Source of the DNA: Castellaniella hirudinis
GTDB lineage: Bacteria > Pseudomonadota > Gammaproteobacteria > Burkholderiales > Burkholderiaceae_B
Direction: 5' to 3'
DNA: 64,000 bases
Assembly (NCBI RefSeq): GCF_042651965.1
Contig: NZ_JBHSDY010000006.1
Coordinates: 1 to 64,000 of the forward strand
Below, piece after piece: positions 27,261 through 36,104 of this stretch; within the stretch, counting starts at the first letter, position 1, and each line of letters starts with the position of its first letter. Below the pieces are notes generated by a model. The model had not been told where the DNA came from and searched no databases. It saw nothing but the letters and a program-made list of their open reading frames with translations. The translations under genes and the position numbers were made by a program.

Positions 27261-27807
27261 ACCAGGCGCCGATGCGCAGCGCCTGCTGCTCGTGGTCGAG
27301 GACGACGAATCGCTGTCGCATTCCCTGGCGCGCTCGTTCGAGCGCCGCGGCTACCGCGTGCTGCGCGCCGACAGCCTGGAATCCGTCGAGGCGCTGCTCG
27401 CGCGGGGCCACATGCCCGGCTATGCCGTCGTGGACCTGAAACTGCAGGGCGAGGCTTCGGGCCTGGCCTGCGTGCGGCGGCTGCATGCGCACGCGTCCGG
27501 GATGCTGATCGTGGTGCTGACCGGTTTCGCCAGCATCGCCACCGCCGTCGAGGCGGTCAAGCTCGGCGCCTGCCACTACCTGGCCAAGCCCTCGAACACG
27601 GACGACATCGAACGCGCCTTCGCCCGGACCGAGGGCGACGTCGAGGCCGCCCTGGCGCCGCGCCAGGCGTCGATCAAGACGCTCGAATGGGAACGCATTC
27701 ACGAAGTGCTGGCCGCAACCAATTTCAACATCTCGGAGACGGCCCGGCGGCTGGGCATGCATCGCCGCACCCTGGCGCGCAAGCTGGAAAAGCGCCGGGT
27801 CCGCTGA
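27244..27807 (+). CDS. regA: Redox response regulator, RegA/PrrA/ActR type
   Basis: Response regulator of 187 aa. It has a receiver domain (about 13-125, phosphoacceptor Asp 64 in V-V-D-L-K-L-Q-G) and a C-terminal Fis-type helix-turn-helix N-I-S-E-T-A-R-R-L-G-M-H-R-R-T-L, the near-invariant DNA-binding motif of RegA homologues. Two ATGs compete (27238 and 27244). GGAGG directly abuts the first and is 6 bp from the second, so 27244 is chosen. It overlaps regB by 17 bp. Likely targets include cyo and other respiratory genes, by analogy. Confidence 0.92.
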   Translation: MSPSNEPGADAQRLLLVVEDDESLSHSLARSFERRGYRVLRADSLESVEALLARGHMPGYAVVDLKLQGEASGLACVRRLHAHASGMLIVVLTGFASIATAVEAVKLGACHYLAKPSNTDDIERAFARTEGDVEAALAPRQASIKTLEWERIHEVLAATNFNISETARRLGMHRRTLARKLEKRRVR

Positions 27808-27880
27808 GAAACGGCTGAATCAGCGCTTGCCCGCGTGTCCGCTCCATGGCATCGATCGCCGGGCTACAATCATTGCCGCC

Positions 27881-27897
27881 GCAGGGATATCCCTTGC
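27881..27897. promoter_or_regulatory. Palindrome upstream of the ABC importer operon
   Basis: GCAGGGATATCCCTTGC is a near-perfect palindrome centred on GGGATATCCC. It sits about 15 bp after TACAAT (about 27864-27869), a possible -10, and about 90 bp before the binding-protein ATG. The position suits an operator or a small RNA hairpin. The rest of the 180-bp gap (27808-27987) shows no gene. Confidence 0.35.
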
Positions 27898-27987
27898 AGA
27901 AAAACTTGATGTCGGCGGGTAGACTGGTCGCCGCATCGCCTGGTGTGGACACGATCCGCAGGCGTTTCCCCTACAAAGGAGCTGTTC

Positions 27988-28956
27988 ATGAATCTGCATC
28001 CCGTCCTTCGTACCCTCGCGGGCACCGCTGCCGTACTCGGCGCGCTGGCCGCCGCGCCGGCCCTGGCGCAATCCGTGGCGGTGACCTCCATCGTCGAGCA
28101 TCCCGCGCTCGATGCCGTGAAGGACGGCGTGCACGAAGCCCTGGCCTCGGCCGGCTACACCGAGGCCAAGGGCCTGAAATGGCAGTTCCAGACGGCCCAG
28201 GGCAATACCGCCATCGCCGCCCAGATCGCCCGCAAGTTCGTGGGCGACAAGCCCGACGTGATCGTCGCCATCGCCACGCCCTCGGCCCAGGCCGTGGTCG
28301 CCGCGACCAAGACCATCCCGGTGGTCTATTCCGCCGTGACCGATCCGGTGGCCGCTCAATTGGTGCCGGGCTGGGAAGCCTCGGGCACCAACGTCACCGG
28401 CGTGTCCGATGCCCTGTCGCTGGAAAAACAGATCGACCTGATCAAAAAGGTCGTGCCGGACGCCAAAAAGGTCGGCATGGTCTACAACCCCGGTGAAGCC
28501 AATTCCGTGGTCGTGGTGAAACGCCTGCGTGAACTGCTGCCGCAATCGGGCATGAGCCTGGTCGAGGCCACCGCCGCCCGCACCGTGGACGTGGGCGCCG
28601 CCGCCCGCAGCCTGGTGGGCAAGGTCGACGTGATCTACACCAACACCGACAACAACGTCGTCTCGGCCTACGAATCCCTGGTCAAGGTCGGCAATTCCGC
28701 CAAGATTCCCCTGGTGGCTTCCGACACCGACAGCGTCAAGCGCGGCGCCATCGCGGCCCTGGGCGTGAACTATCACGACCTGGGCGTGCAGACGGGCAAG
28801 CTCGCCGTGCGCATCCTCAAGGGTGAAAAGCCCGGCGCCATTCCCTCCGAGACCAGCTCCAAGCTCGAACTCTACGTCAACCCCGGCGCCGCCGCCCAGC
28901 AGGGCGTGACCCTGTCCGACGCCCTGATCAAGTCGGCCGCCCAGGTCGTCAAGTAA
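27988..28956 (+). CDS. ABC importer periplasmic binding protein (TrpX-like, ABC_sub_bind family)
   Basis: Periplasmic solute-binding protein of 322 aa with a cleavable signal peptide ending A-L-A-Q (about residue 28). The body matches the PF04392/COG2984 fold: V-T-S-I-V-E-H-P-A-L-D-A-V-K-D-G, I-V-A-I-A-T-P-S-A-Q-A, V-Y-S-A-V-T-D-P-V-A-A-Q-L-V and G-V-N-Y-H-D-L-G-V-Q-T-G. Streptococcal TrpX of this family is linked to tryptophan uptake; the ligand here is unproven. AAAGGA 7 bp before ATG 27988 sets the start. Permease and ATPase genes follow. Confidence 0.88.
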   Translation: MNLHPVLRTLAGTAAVLGALAAAPALAQSVAVTSIVEHPALDAVKDGVHEALASAGYTEAKGLKWQFQTAQGNTAIAAQIARKFVGDKPDVIVAIATPSAQAVVAATKTIPVVYSAVTDPVAAQLVPGWEASGTNVTGVSDALSLEKQIDLIKKVVPDAKKVGMVYNPGEANSVVVVKRLRELLPQSGMSLVEATAARTVDVGAAARSLVGKVDVIYTNTDNNVVSAYESLVKVGNSAKIPLVASDTDSVKRGAIAALGVNYHDLGVQTGKLAVRILKGEKPGAIPSETSSKLELYVNPGAAAQQGVTLSDALIKSAAQVVK

Positions 28957-28983
28957 GGCGCCGCGCGTTTCGCGTCCCCGGCC

Positions 28984-29003
28984 GGGCCGCCTGAGGGCGG
29001 CCC
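28984..29003 (+). other. Intercistronic hairpin after the binding-protein gene
   Basis: GGGCCGCC (28984-28991) and GGCGGCCC (28996-29003) form a perfect 8-bp stem with a TGAG loop and no T-run. Such hairpins often protect the 3' end of abundant binding-protein mRNA and reduce expression of the downstream permease. Confidence 0.5.
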
Positions 29004-29049
29004 GCTCGTCATGGTGGCGCCCTGTGCCGCATCCAGAGATTTCCATCCC

Positions 29050-29937
29050 ATGTCCATTTATTCCATGTGGGGCGCGCTCGAGATCGGGCTGATATTCGGC
29101 CTGGTCGCATTGGGCGTCCTGATTTCCTTTCGCGTGCTGAACTTCCCCGACCTGACGGTGGACGGCAGTTTTCCGCTGGGCGGCGCAACGGCCGCCATCC
29201 TGATCCATCACGGCATGGATCCCTTTCTTGCGACCGGCATCGCCACCCTGGCCGCCGGTTTTGCCGGCATGGTGACGGGCTGGCTCAACGTCCGGCTCAA
29301 GATCATGGACCTGCTGGCCAGCATCCTGATGATGATCGCCCTGTATTCGATCAATCTGCGCGTCATGGACGCGCCCAACGTGCCGCTGATCACCGATCCC
29401 ACCGTGTTCACTGTGCTGCAGCCCGAAGGCCTCGAAGACTACGTGGCCCGGCCGCTGATCCTGCTGGCGCTGGTGGTGGCCGCCAAACTGCTGCTGGACT
29501 GGTTTTTCGCCACCCAGGTGGGGCTGGCGATGCGCTCGACCGGCTCGAACCCGCGCATGGCGCGCTCCCAGGGCATTCGCACGGACAATATGGTGCTGCT
29601 GGGCATGGCGATTTCCAACGCCTTGTGCGGCCTGGGCGGCGCGCTGTTCGCCCAGTCGCAGGGCGGGGCGGATATTTCCATGGGCATCGGCACCATCGTC
29701 ATCGGCCTGGCCGCCGTCATCATCGGCGAGTCCATCCTGCCCAGCCGCCGCCTGATGGTGGCGACGCTGGCTGTGGTGGTGGGCGCCGTGCTCTATCGTT
29801 TCTTCATCGCGCTGGCGCTGAACGCGGATTTCATCGGCCTGAAGGCCCAGGACCTGAACCTGGTCACGGCCGTGCTGGTGACGATCGCCCTGGTGATCCC
29901 GCTGGCGAAGCAGCGCCTGCGCAAAAAGAGGGCCTGA
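29050..29937 (+). CDS. ABC importer permease (TrpY-like)
   Basis: Membrane permease of 295 aa with about eight to nine helices, of the branched-chain/ribose-like permease superfamily that partners PF04392 binding proteins. Typical segments include N-F-P-D-L-T-V-D-G-S-F-P-L-G-G-A, G-L-A-M-R-S-T-G-S-N-P-R-M-A-R and N-A-L-C-G-L-G-G-A-L-F-A-Q-S-Q-G-G. ATG 29050 starts just before the first helix; an ATG-like start at 29011 is possible but adds a non-family stretch. The ATPase gene begins 4 bp after its stop. Confidence 0.88.
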   Translation: MSIYSMWGALEIGLIFGLVALGVLISFRVLNFPDLTVDGSFPLGGATAAILIHHGMDPFLATGIATLAAGFAGMVTGWLNVRLKIMDLLASILMMIALYSINLRVMDAPNVPLITDPTVFTVLQPEGLEDYVARPLILLALVVAAKLLLDWFFATQVGLAMRSTGSNPRMARSQGIRTDNMVLLGMAISNALCGLGGALFAQSQGGADISMGIGTIVIGLAAVIIGESILPSRRLMVATLAVVVGAVLYRFFIALALNADFIGLKAQDLNLVTAVLVTIALVIPLAKQRLRKKRA

Positions 29938-29941
29938 TCCC

Positions 29942-30736
29942 ATGTTGAGCGCCCAGAACCTTCATCTGACCTTCAATCCCGGCACGCCGATCGAAACGCA
30001 GGCCCTGCGCGGCATGTCGCTGGAGATCCCGGCCGGCCAGTTCGTCACCGTGATCGGCTCCAATGGGGCCGGGAAATCCACCTTCCTGAACGCCATTTCC
30101 GGCGAGCAGGCTGTGGACAGCGGCGTCGTCCTGATCGACGGCGAGGACGTCACCCGCCAGCCGGTCTGGGATCGCGCGCGCAAGGTCGCGCGCGTCTTCC
30201 AGGACCCGATGGCCGGCACCTGTGAAAACCTGACCATCGAAGAAAACATGTCCCTGGCCCTGGGCCGGGGCCAGTTCCGCAGCCTGCGCCAGGCCGTGCG
30301 CGAGGAAATGCGCGTGCTGTTCCGTGAGCGCCTGGCCATGCTGGGACTGGGGCTGGAAAACCGCCTGACCGACCGGATCGGCCTGCTGTCGGGCGGCCAG
30401 CGCCAGGCCGTCAGCCTGCTGATGGCCGCCCTGCGCCCCTCGCGCATCCTGCTGCTGGACGAGCACACGGCGGCGCTGGACCCCCGCACCGCCCAGTTCG
30501 TGCTGGACCTGACCGCGCGCATCGTCGCCGAGCACGGCCTGACGACGATGATGGTCACCCACAGCATGCGCCAGGCGCTGGACGTGGGGGACCGCACCGT
30601 CATGCTGCACCAGGGCAGGGTGGTGCTGGATGTCTCGGGCGACACCCGCAAGGGGCTGGAAGTCCCCGATCTGCTCGCGATGTTCGAGAAAGTACGCGGC
30701 GAGGAACTCTCGGACGATACCTTGCTATTAGGATGA
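29942..30736 (+). CDS. ABC importer ATP-binding protein (TrpZ-like)
   Basis: Cytosolic ATPase of 264 aa. It has Walker A G-S-N-G-A-G-K-S-T (about 40-48), Q-loop V-F-Q-D-P-M-A-G, signature L-S-G-G-Q-R-Q-A (about 149-156), Walker B I-L-L-L-D-E-H-T-A-A-L-D and the switch His in M-V-T-H-S-M-R-Q. It completes the importer operon and is followed by a strong hairpin. Confidence 0.93.
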   Translation: MLSAQNLHLTFNPGTPIETQALRGMSLEIPAGQFVTVIGSNGAGKSTFLNAISGEQAVDSGVVLIDGEDVTRQPVWDRARKVARVFQDPMAGTCENLTIEENMSLALGRGQFRSLRQAVREEMRVLFRERLAMLGLGLENRLTDRIGLLSGGQRQAVSLLMAALRPSRILLLDEHTAALDPRTAQFVLDLTARIVAEHGLTTMMVTHSMRQALDVGDRTVMLHQGRVVLDVSGDTRKGLEVPDLLAMFEKVRGEELSDDTLLLG

Positions 30737-30743
30737 GATCGGA

Positions 30744-30773
30744 CATGAAAGGGTCCCCGCGGACCCTTTCATG
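30744..30773 (+). terminator. Terminator-type hairpin after ABC operon
   Basis: CATGAAAGGGTCC (30744-30756) pairs perfectly with GGACCCTTTCATG (30761-30773) around a CCGC loop, 7 bp after the ATPase stop. The stem has A/T at its base but no long T-run follows, so termination may be incomplete. The structure is symmetrical and could act on both strands. Confidence 0.65.
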
Positions 30774-30847
30774 CCTATCGAATCGGAGCGACCTGCAGGT
30801 CGCGGCGTGGAGAGATGCGGCTTCAATAGCTGCCTAGGCAAAAAACT

Positions 30848-30877
30848 TTTTGACAGAAAGTGCATTTATTGTCAAAA
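30848..30877. promoter_or_regulatory. TetR-type operator before the efflux regulator gene
   Basis: TTTTGACA (30848-30855) and TGTCAAAA (30870-30877) are perfect inverted arms with a 14-bp spacer in an AT-rich island. TTGACA within the left arm is also a consensus -35. The right arm ends only 7 bp before the tetR ATG, so a bound repressor would block its own gene. No Shine-Dalgarno is visible. Confidence 0.5.
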
Positions 30878-30884
30878 TGCGCCG

Positions 30885-31433
30885 ATGTCAGCCAAGCTCA
30901 GCACCCAAGCCATGATCGCACGGCGCGCCAGGATACTGGACGCGGCGCGCTGGTGCTTCCTGAATTTCGGCTTTTCCAAGAGCTCCCTGGGCGACATCGC
31001 GCAGCGCGCGGGGATTTCCCGCACCTTGCTCTATCGCGGCTTCAAGGACAAGGAAGACCTGTTCATGCAGGTCTTTGACGACTGGCTGCTGTCGCGTCTG
31101 CCCCTGGCCATGGAAGTGGTGCGTGCCGAAGGCTCGACGCGCGAGCGTCTGTTCGGCGTCTGCCGGTGCGTGCTGCTGGAGCCCTGGTCCGAAATGGAAG
31201 CGGCCCCCATGTCCAGCGAGTTCCTGGAGGTCTGCCAGGGTTTGAGCCCCGAAGTCGCCGAGCGGCACCACGCGCTGCTGCTGGAATGCCTGGACGGCGT
31301 GCTCGATGATGCCGAGGTTGCGCGGGTGTTCCTGCTGGCCCTGGAAGGCCAGATCGAGGACAAGCCCCGCCTGGACGTGCTGGAGCGCCGGGTCCGCATC
31401 CTGGTGGACCGCTTCACAGCGGACGGGGCTTGA
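30885..31433 (+). CDS. TetR/AcrR-family regulator next to RND pump
   Basis: Repressor of 182 aa. The N-terminal helix-turn-helix (about 10-60) reads R-I-L-D-A-A-R-W-C-F-L-N-F-G-F-S-K-S-S then I-A-Q-R-A-G-I-S-R-T-L-L-Y-R-G-F-K-D-K-E, and is followed by a ligand domain without recognisable motif. ATG 30885 is preferred; the frame is open back to 30771 through the terminator. It is 169 bp upstream of the efflux operon on the same strand, so control of the pump is likely but inferred. The gap contains TTATACT near 31492, a possible efflux promoter -10. Confidence 0.85.
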   Translation: MSAKLSTQAMIARRARILDAARWCFLNFGFSKSSLGDIAQRAGISRTLLYRGFKDKEDLFMQVFDDWLLSRLPLAMEVVRAEGSTRERLFGVCRCVLLEPWSEMEAAPMSSEFLEVCQGLSPEVAERHHALLLECLDGVLDDAEVARVFLLALEGQIEDKPRLDVLERRVRILVDRFTADGA

Positions 31434-31602
31434 ATCATGGGTCCGTGCGCATCGCATAAGCATCGTATCAATCAACCAAGCTTTACCCTTATACTTTTGG
31501 CTTGCCCTCGGGGGCCCGGCCGATCCCGGCATCCCTGCGCGACCGGGCGGCCATCTTTCGCTTCACCCCAATCGAAAAATCATCATTTCTGGAGCTTTTC
31601 CT

Positions 31603-32883
31603 ATGGCCTTTAATCGACTGACCGCCGGCCGGACCCTGCGGCCCCTGGCGCTGGTGTCGCTGCTGACCCTGGCCGCCTGCTCGGGCGAACCGCAGCAGGG
31701 CATGGGAGGCATGAAGGTCCCGGTCAGTGTGATCCAGGTCCAGCCCCAGGCAACCGTCATCCACACGGAACTGCCCGGCCGCGTCCAGGCGATCGAAGAC
31801 GCCGAAATTCGCGCCCGGGTCAACGGCATCGTCCAGTCCATCGATTTCGAGCAGGGCAGCACGGTCAAGACCGGCCAGCGTTTGTTCACCATCGATCCGG
31901 CGCCGTACCGGGCCGCCCGCGATCAGGCCGCCGCGCAACTGAAGAACGCCCAGGCCTCGGCGCATACCGCACGCCTGCTGGCGCAGCGCTATACCGCGCT
32001 CATCAAGCAGCATGCGGTCAGCCAGCAGGACTACGACAACGCCGTCGCCCAGTCGCGCCAGGCCGAAGCAGGGGTCGCCGCCGCCCAGGCCGCGCTGGAA
32101 TCCGCCCAGATCAATCTGGATTACACCCAGGTGACGTCGCCCATCGACGGCACCATCGGCAAGGCCCAGGTCACGGTCGGCGCGTTGGTCAGCGCCACGT
32201 CCGCGACCTCGCTGGCGACCGTGCACCGCCTGGATCAGGTCTACGTGGACATCACCCAGCCCGTGGCGCAGATCGCCACGCTGCGCCGCCAGATCGCCGA
32301 CGGCATCGTCAAGCCCGACGCCAACGGCGACACCCAGGCCGAAGTCAAGCTGGACGGCGGCGCCACCTATCGCCATCCCGGCAAGCTGCTGTTTTCCGGC
32401 GTGGCCGTCGATCCAGGCACGGGCCAGGTGAACCTGCGCGCCTTGTTCCCCAATCCGGAACAGATCCTGCTGCCCGGCCTGTTCGTGCGCGTCAGTCTCG
32501 CGCAGGGCACGGACCAGAAGGCGCTGGTGGTGCCTGATCAGGCCATCCAGCGCACCTCGGACGGCAAGAGCACGGTCGTCCTGATCAAGGACGGCAAGGC
32601 GGTCTTTACGCCGATCGAAGTCGGTCCGCGCACACAGGGCGGCTATGTCGTCTACCAGGGCATCGAGGCCGGCGATCAACTGATGGTCGAGGGCTTCCAG
32701 AAGGTCCGTCCCGGCGCCCCGGTCCAGGCCATGCCCTGGAAGAAGGGCCCGGCCGGCGCGGGGCAGGGCGGCGCGCAGCCGCCTGCCCAGGGCGGACAGC
32801 CCGGCGCCGATAAGCCTGCGGGCGACCAGCCGGCCGGCGACAAGCCCGCGGGTGACAAGCCCGCCGACGGCCAGGCCCACTGA
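31603..32883 (+). CDS. RND efflux periplasmic adaptor (AcrA/MexA type)
   Basis: Membrane fusion protein of 426 aa, a lipoprotein (L-T-L-A-A-C, Cys 26). Lipoyl half-motifs flank a helical hairpin (about 95-165, repeats of A-Q-A-A-L/Q-Y-D-N-A-V-A-Q-S). L-D-Y-T-Q-V-T-S-P-I-D-G-T-I-G-K and L-P-G-L-F-V-R-V-S-L are AcrA-type barrel motifs. The C-terminus carries an unusual Pro/Gly/Ala/Lys tail with repeated P-A-G-D-K/Q units (about 390-424). TGGAG precedes ATG 31603. It is first in a three-gene pump operon. Confidence 0.95.
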   Translation: MAFNRLTAGRTLRPLALVSLLTLAACSGEPQQGMGGMKVPVSVIQVQPQATVIHTELPGRVQAIEDAEIRARVNGIVQSIDFEQGSTVKTGQRLFTIDPAPYRAARDQAAAQLKNAQASAHTARLLAQRYTALIKQHAVSQQDYDNAVAQSRQAEAGVAAAQAALESAQINLDYTQVTSPIDGTIGKAQVTVGALVSATSATSLATVHRLDQVYVDITQPVAQIATLRRQIADGIVKPDANGDTQAEVKLDGGATYRHPGKLLFSGVAVDPGTGQVNLRALFPNPEQILLPGLFVRVSLAQGTDQKALVVPDQAIQRTSDGKSTVVLIKDGKAVFTPIEVGPRTQGGYVVYQGIEAGDQLMVEGFQKVRPGAPVQAMPWKKGPAGAGQGGAQPPAQGGQPGADKPAGDQPAGDKPAGDKPADGQAH

Positions 32884-32930
32884 TCCGGCCTCGGCCGCCC
32901 GATACTCCTCCGGATTCCACGCGAGCTCTC

Positions 32931-35900
32931 ATGCCACAGTTTTTCATCGAACGACCAATCTTCGCCTGGGTGGTGGCGCTGGCCATCGCCCTGGCCGGCA
33001 TCCTGGCCATCCCCAATATGGCCGTGTCGCAATACCCCGACGTCGCACCGCCCACGGTGACCATCAGCGCCACTTACCCGGGCGCCTCCGCCTCCGAGGT
33101 TTCCACCAGCGTCGTCAGCGTCATCGAAAACGAGCTGAACGGGGCCAAAGGCCTGCTCTACTACGAATCGGTCAGCGATTCCAACGGCCAGGGTGAAATC
33201 ACCGTCACCTTCGAGCCGGGCATGGACGTCGACATGGCCCAGGTGGACGTGCAGAACCGCTTGTCCAACGCGACGGCCAAGCTGCCCGCCGCCGTGACGC
33301 AGCAAGGCCTGAAGGTCGGCCAGTCCAATTCCGGCTTCCTGATGGTGGTCACGCTGTCGTCCAAGGACGGCTCCGTCGACCAGTACGCCCTGGCCGACTA
33401 CATCACGCGCAACATCCAGAACCCGATGTCGCGGATCAAGGGCGTGGGCAAGTTCCAGTTGTTCGCCGCGAACCGCGCCATGCGCGTCTGGGTCGATCCG
33501 CAGAAGCTGGTCAGCTACGGCCTGAGCATGTCCCAGGTCAACAACGCCCTGGCATCCCAGAATCTGGTGATTTCCGGCGGCCAACTGGGTTCGCCCCCGA
33601 ATCCGAGCACGCAAAGCACAGTGGCGCCCTTGACCGTCAACGGCCAGCTCACCACGCCGGAAGAATTCGGCGACATCGTGCTGCGCGCCAATCCGGACGG
33701 CTCCTCGGTCCGCATCCACGACGTCGCCCGGGTCGAACTCGGTTCGGACAACTACCAGTTCGGCGCCCGCCTGAACGGCAAGGCGACCGCGGCGTTCGCC
33801 CTGTCGCTGACGCCCACGGCCAACGCGCTGGAAACGGCCAAGCTGGCCAAGGCCAAGATGGAAGAACTGTCCCAGTTCTTCCCCGACAACATCGAGTATC
33901 AGATTCCCTACGACACCTCGCCCTACATCGATGTCTCCATCGAACAGGTGGTCCACACCCTGTTCGAAGCCATGGTGCTGGTGTTCGTGGTGATGTTCGT
34001 GTTCCTGCAGAACGTGCGCTATACCCTCATCCCCGCGCTGGTCGTGCCGGTGGCGATGATGGGGGCCTTCACGGTGATGCTGGCCCTGGGATTCTCGATC
34101 AATGTGCTGACCATGTTCGCCATGGTGCTGGCCATCGGGATTCTGGTGGACGATGCCATCGTGGTGGTCGAAAACGTCGAGCGCATCATGGCCGAAGAGG
34201 GCCTGTCCCCCAAAGAAGCCACGAAAAAGGCCATGCCGCAGATCAGCGGCGCCATCGTCGGGATCACGCTGGTGCTGACCACGGTGTTCCTGCCGCTGGC
34301 CTTCATGTCCGGGTCCGTGGGGGTGATCTACCGCCAGTTCTCCGTGGCCATGGCCGTGTCCATCCTGTTCTCGGCCTTGCTGGCGCTCAGCTTCACCCCG
34401 GCGCTGTGCGCCACCATCCTCAAGCCCATTCCCAAGGGGCATCATGCCAGCAAGGGCGGTTTCTTCGGCTGGTTCAACCGCAGCTTTGACCGCACCACGC
34501 GGAGCTACACCGGCATGGTCACGGGCAGCCTGAAGCGCACCCTGCGCATGATGCTGATGTTCGTCGTGCTGGCCGGGGTGATGGGATTCCTGTTTTTCCG
34601 CCTGCCCACCTCGTTCCTGCCCGAGGAAGACCAGGGCTATGTGATCGCCAACATCGAATTGCAGTCGGGCTCTTCGGCCAACCGCACGATGGATGTCATC
34701 GAGGAAGTCGAAAAATACTTCATGGCCCTGCCGCAGGTGGCCAACATCATCGCCGTCCAGGGCTTCAGCTTCAACGGCAACGGCCTGAACGCCGCCATCG
34801 CCTTCGTGCCGCTCAAGGATTTCTCGGAACGCAAGGGACCGGGCGATTCCGCGCAGGCGATTTCCGGCACGGCCATGGGCCGGCTGCTGTTCGGCCTGCC
34901 GGACTCGATGGTGATTTCCATCACGCCGCCCGCCATTTCCTCGCTGGGCAACGCCTCGGGTTTTGACCTGCGCCTGGAAGACCGCAGCGGCGTGGGCAGT
35001 GATGCGCTGCAGGCCTCCGCCCAGCAGTTGCTGCAACTGGCGGCGAAAAGCCCCATCCTGGACGGCCAGTCGGTGCGCATCACCGGCCTGGGCGCGGGGC
35101 AGCAACTGAAGGTGACCATCGACCGCGACAAGGCCGCCGCCCTGGGCGTGGACTTCTCCGAAGCCGCCAACCTGATTTCCACGGCGATCGGTTCGTCCTA
35201 CGTCGGCAAGTTCACCAATCAGGGGTGGGTGCAGAACGTCTGGGTCCAGGCGGAACAGGAAGACCGCATGGAGCCGGAGGACATCCTGAAGCTCAATGCG
35301 CGCAACGCCAACGGCGAGATGGTGCCGCTGTCCTCGTTCGTCAAACTGGATTGGACCCGGGGTCCGGTTCAGGTCGTGCGTTACAACGGCTACGAATCCA
35401 TCCGGATCGGCGGCTCGGCCGCGCCGGGCTATTCCACCGGCCAGGCCATGGCCGAGATGGAGCGCCTGGTCGCCGAACTGCCTCCCGGCCTGGGCTATGA
35501 ATGGACCGGCCTGTCCTACCAGGAAATCCAGGCGGGCAGCCAGTCTTCCATCCTGATGGCGCTGTCCATTCTGGTGGTCTTCATGGTGCTGGCCGCTCTG
35601 TACGAAAGCTGGGCCATCCCGCTGTCGGTGATGCTGGCCGTGCCCTTGGGCATGCTGGGCGCCGTGTTGCTCAGCACGCTGATGGGCAAGGACAACGACG
35701 TGTACTTCATGGTCGGGATCGTGACGGTGATCGGCTTGTCGGCGAAAAACGCCATTCTGATCGTCGAGTTCGCCAAGGACCTGTACGCCAGCGGGGCGGG
35801 CCTCAAGGAAGCCGCCATCGAGGCCGCTCGCCTGCGCTTCCGTCCGATTCTGATGACGTCCTTCGCCTTCATTCTGGGCGTGGTGCCTTTGGTGACGGCG

Positions 35901-36104
35901 ACCGGCGCAGGCGCCGCCAGCCAGAACGCCGTGGGCCTGGGCGTGCTGGGCGGGATGCTGGCGGCCACGCCGCTGGCCGTGATCTTCGTGCCGACTTTCT
36001 TCGTGGTGATTCTGAAATTGTTCAAGACCAAACCGAAACTGATGGGCCACCAGGCGCCACACATCCCCGCCGCAGGCGAGTCCTCTTCGGGAGACAAGGC
36101 ATGA
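32931..36104 (+). CDS. RND multidrug efflux transporter (AcrB/MexB type)
   Basis: Inner-membrane proton-driven exporter, 1057 aa, hydrophobic/amphiphilic efflux-1 type. It begins M-P-Q-F-F-I-E-R-P-I-F-A-W-V, as AcrB homologues do. The proton-relay Asp 407/Asp 408 (I-L-V-D-D-A-I-V-V-V-E-N-V) fall at the same numbers as in E. coli AcrB, and the relay Lys lies in G-L-S-A-K-N-A-I-L-I-V-E-F. Twelve helices and two large periplasmic loops are present. Substrate range is unknown. The stop overlaps the outer-membrane factor start (ATGATG). Confidence 0.96.
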   Translation: MPQFFIERPIFAWVVALAIALAGILAIPNMAVSQYPDVAPPTVTISATYPGASASEVSTSVVSVIENELNGAKGLLYYESVSDSNGQGEITVTFEPGMDVDMAQVDVQNRLSNATAKLPAAVTQQGLKVGQSNSGFLMVVTLSSKDGSVDQYALADYITRNIQNPMSRIKGVGKFQLFAANRAMRVWVDPQKLVSYGLSMSQVNNALASQNLVISGGQLGSPPNPSTQSTVAPLTVNGQLTTPEEFGDIVLRANPDGSSVRIHDVARVELGSDNYQFGARLNGKATAAFALSLTPTANALETAKLAKAKMEELSQFFPDNIEYQIPYDTSPYIDVSIEQVVHTLFEAMVLVFVVMFVFLQNVRYTLIPALVVPVAMMGAFTVMLALGFSINVLTMFAMVLAIGILVDDAIVVVENVERIMAEEGLSPKEATKKAMPQISGAIVGITLVLTTVFLPLAFMSGSVGVIYRQFSVAMAVSILFSALLALSFTPALCATILKPIPKGHHASKGGFFGWFNRSFDRTTRSYTGMVTGSLKRTLRMMLMFVVLAGVMGFLFFRLPTSFLPEEDQGYVIANIELQSGSSANRTMDVIEEVEKYFMALPQVANIIAVQGFSFNGNGLNAAIAFVPLKDFSERKGPGDSAQAISGTAMGRLLFGLPDSMVISITPPAISSLGNASGFDLRLEDRSGVGSDALQASAQQLLQLAAKSPILDGQSVRITGLGAGQQLKVTIDRDKAAALGVDFSEAANLISTAIGSSYVGKFTNQGWVQNVWVQAEQEDRMEPEDILKLNARNANGEMVPLSSFVKLDWTRGPVQVVRYNGYESIRIGGSAAPGYSTGQAMAEMERLVAELPPGLGYEWTGLSYQEIQAGSQSSILMALSILVVFMVLAALYESWAIPLSVMLAVPLGMLGAVLLSTLMGKDNDVYFMVGIVTVIGLSAKNAILIVEFAKDLYASGAGLKEAAIEAARLRFRPILMTSFAFILGVVPLVTATGAGAASQNAVGLGVLGGMLAATPLAVIFVPTFFVVILKLFKTKPKLMGHQAPHIPAAGESSSGDKA

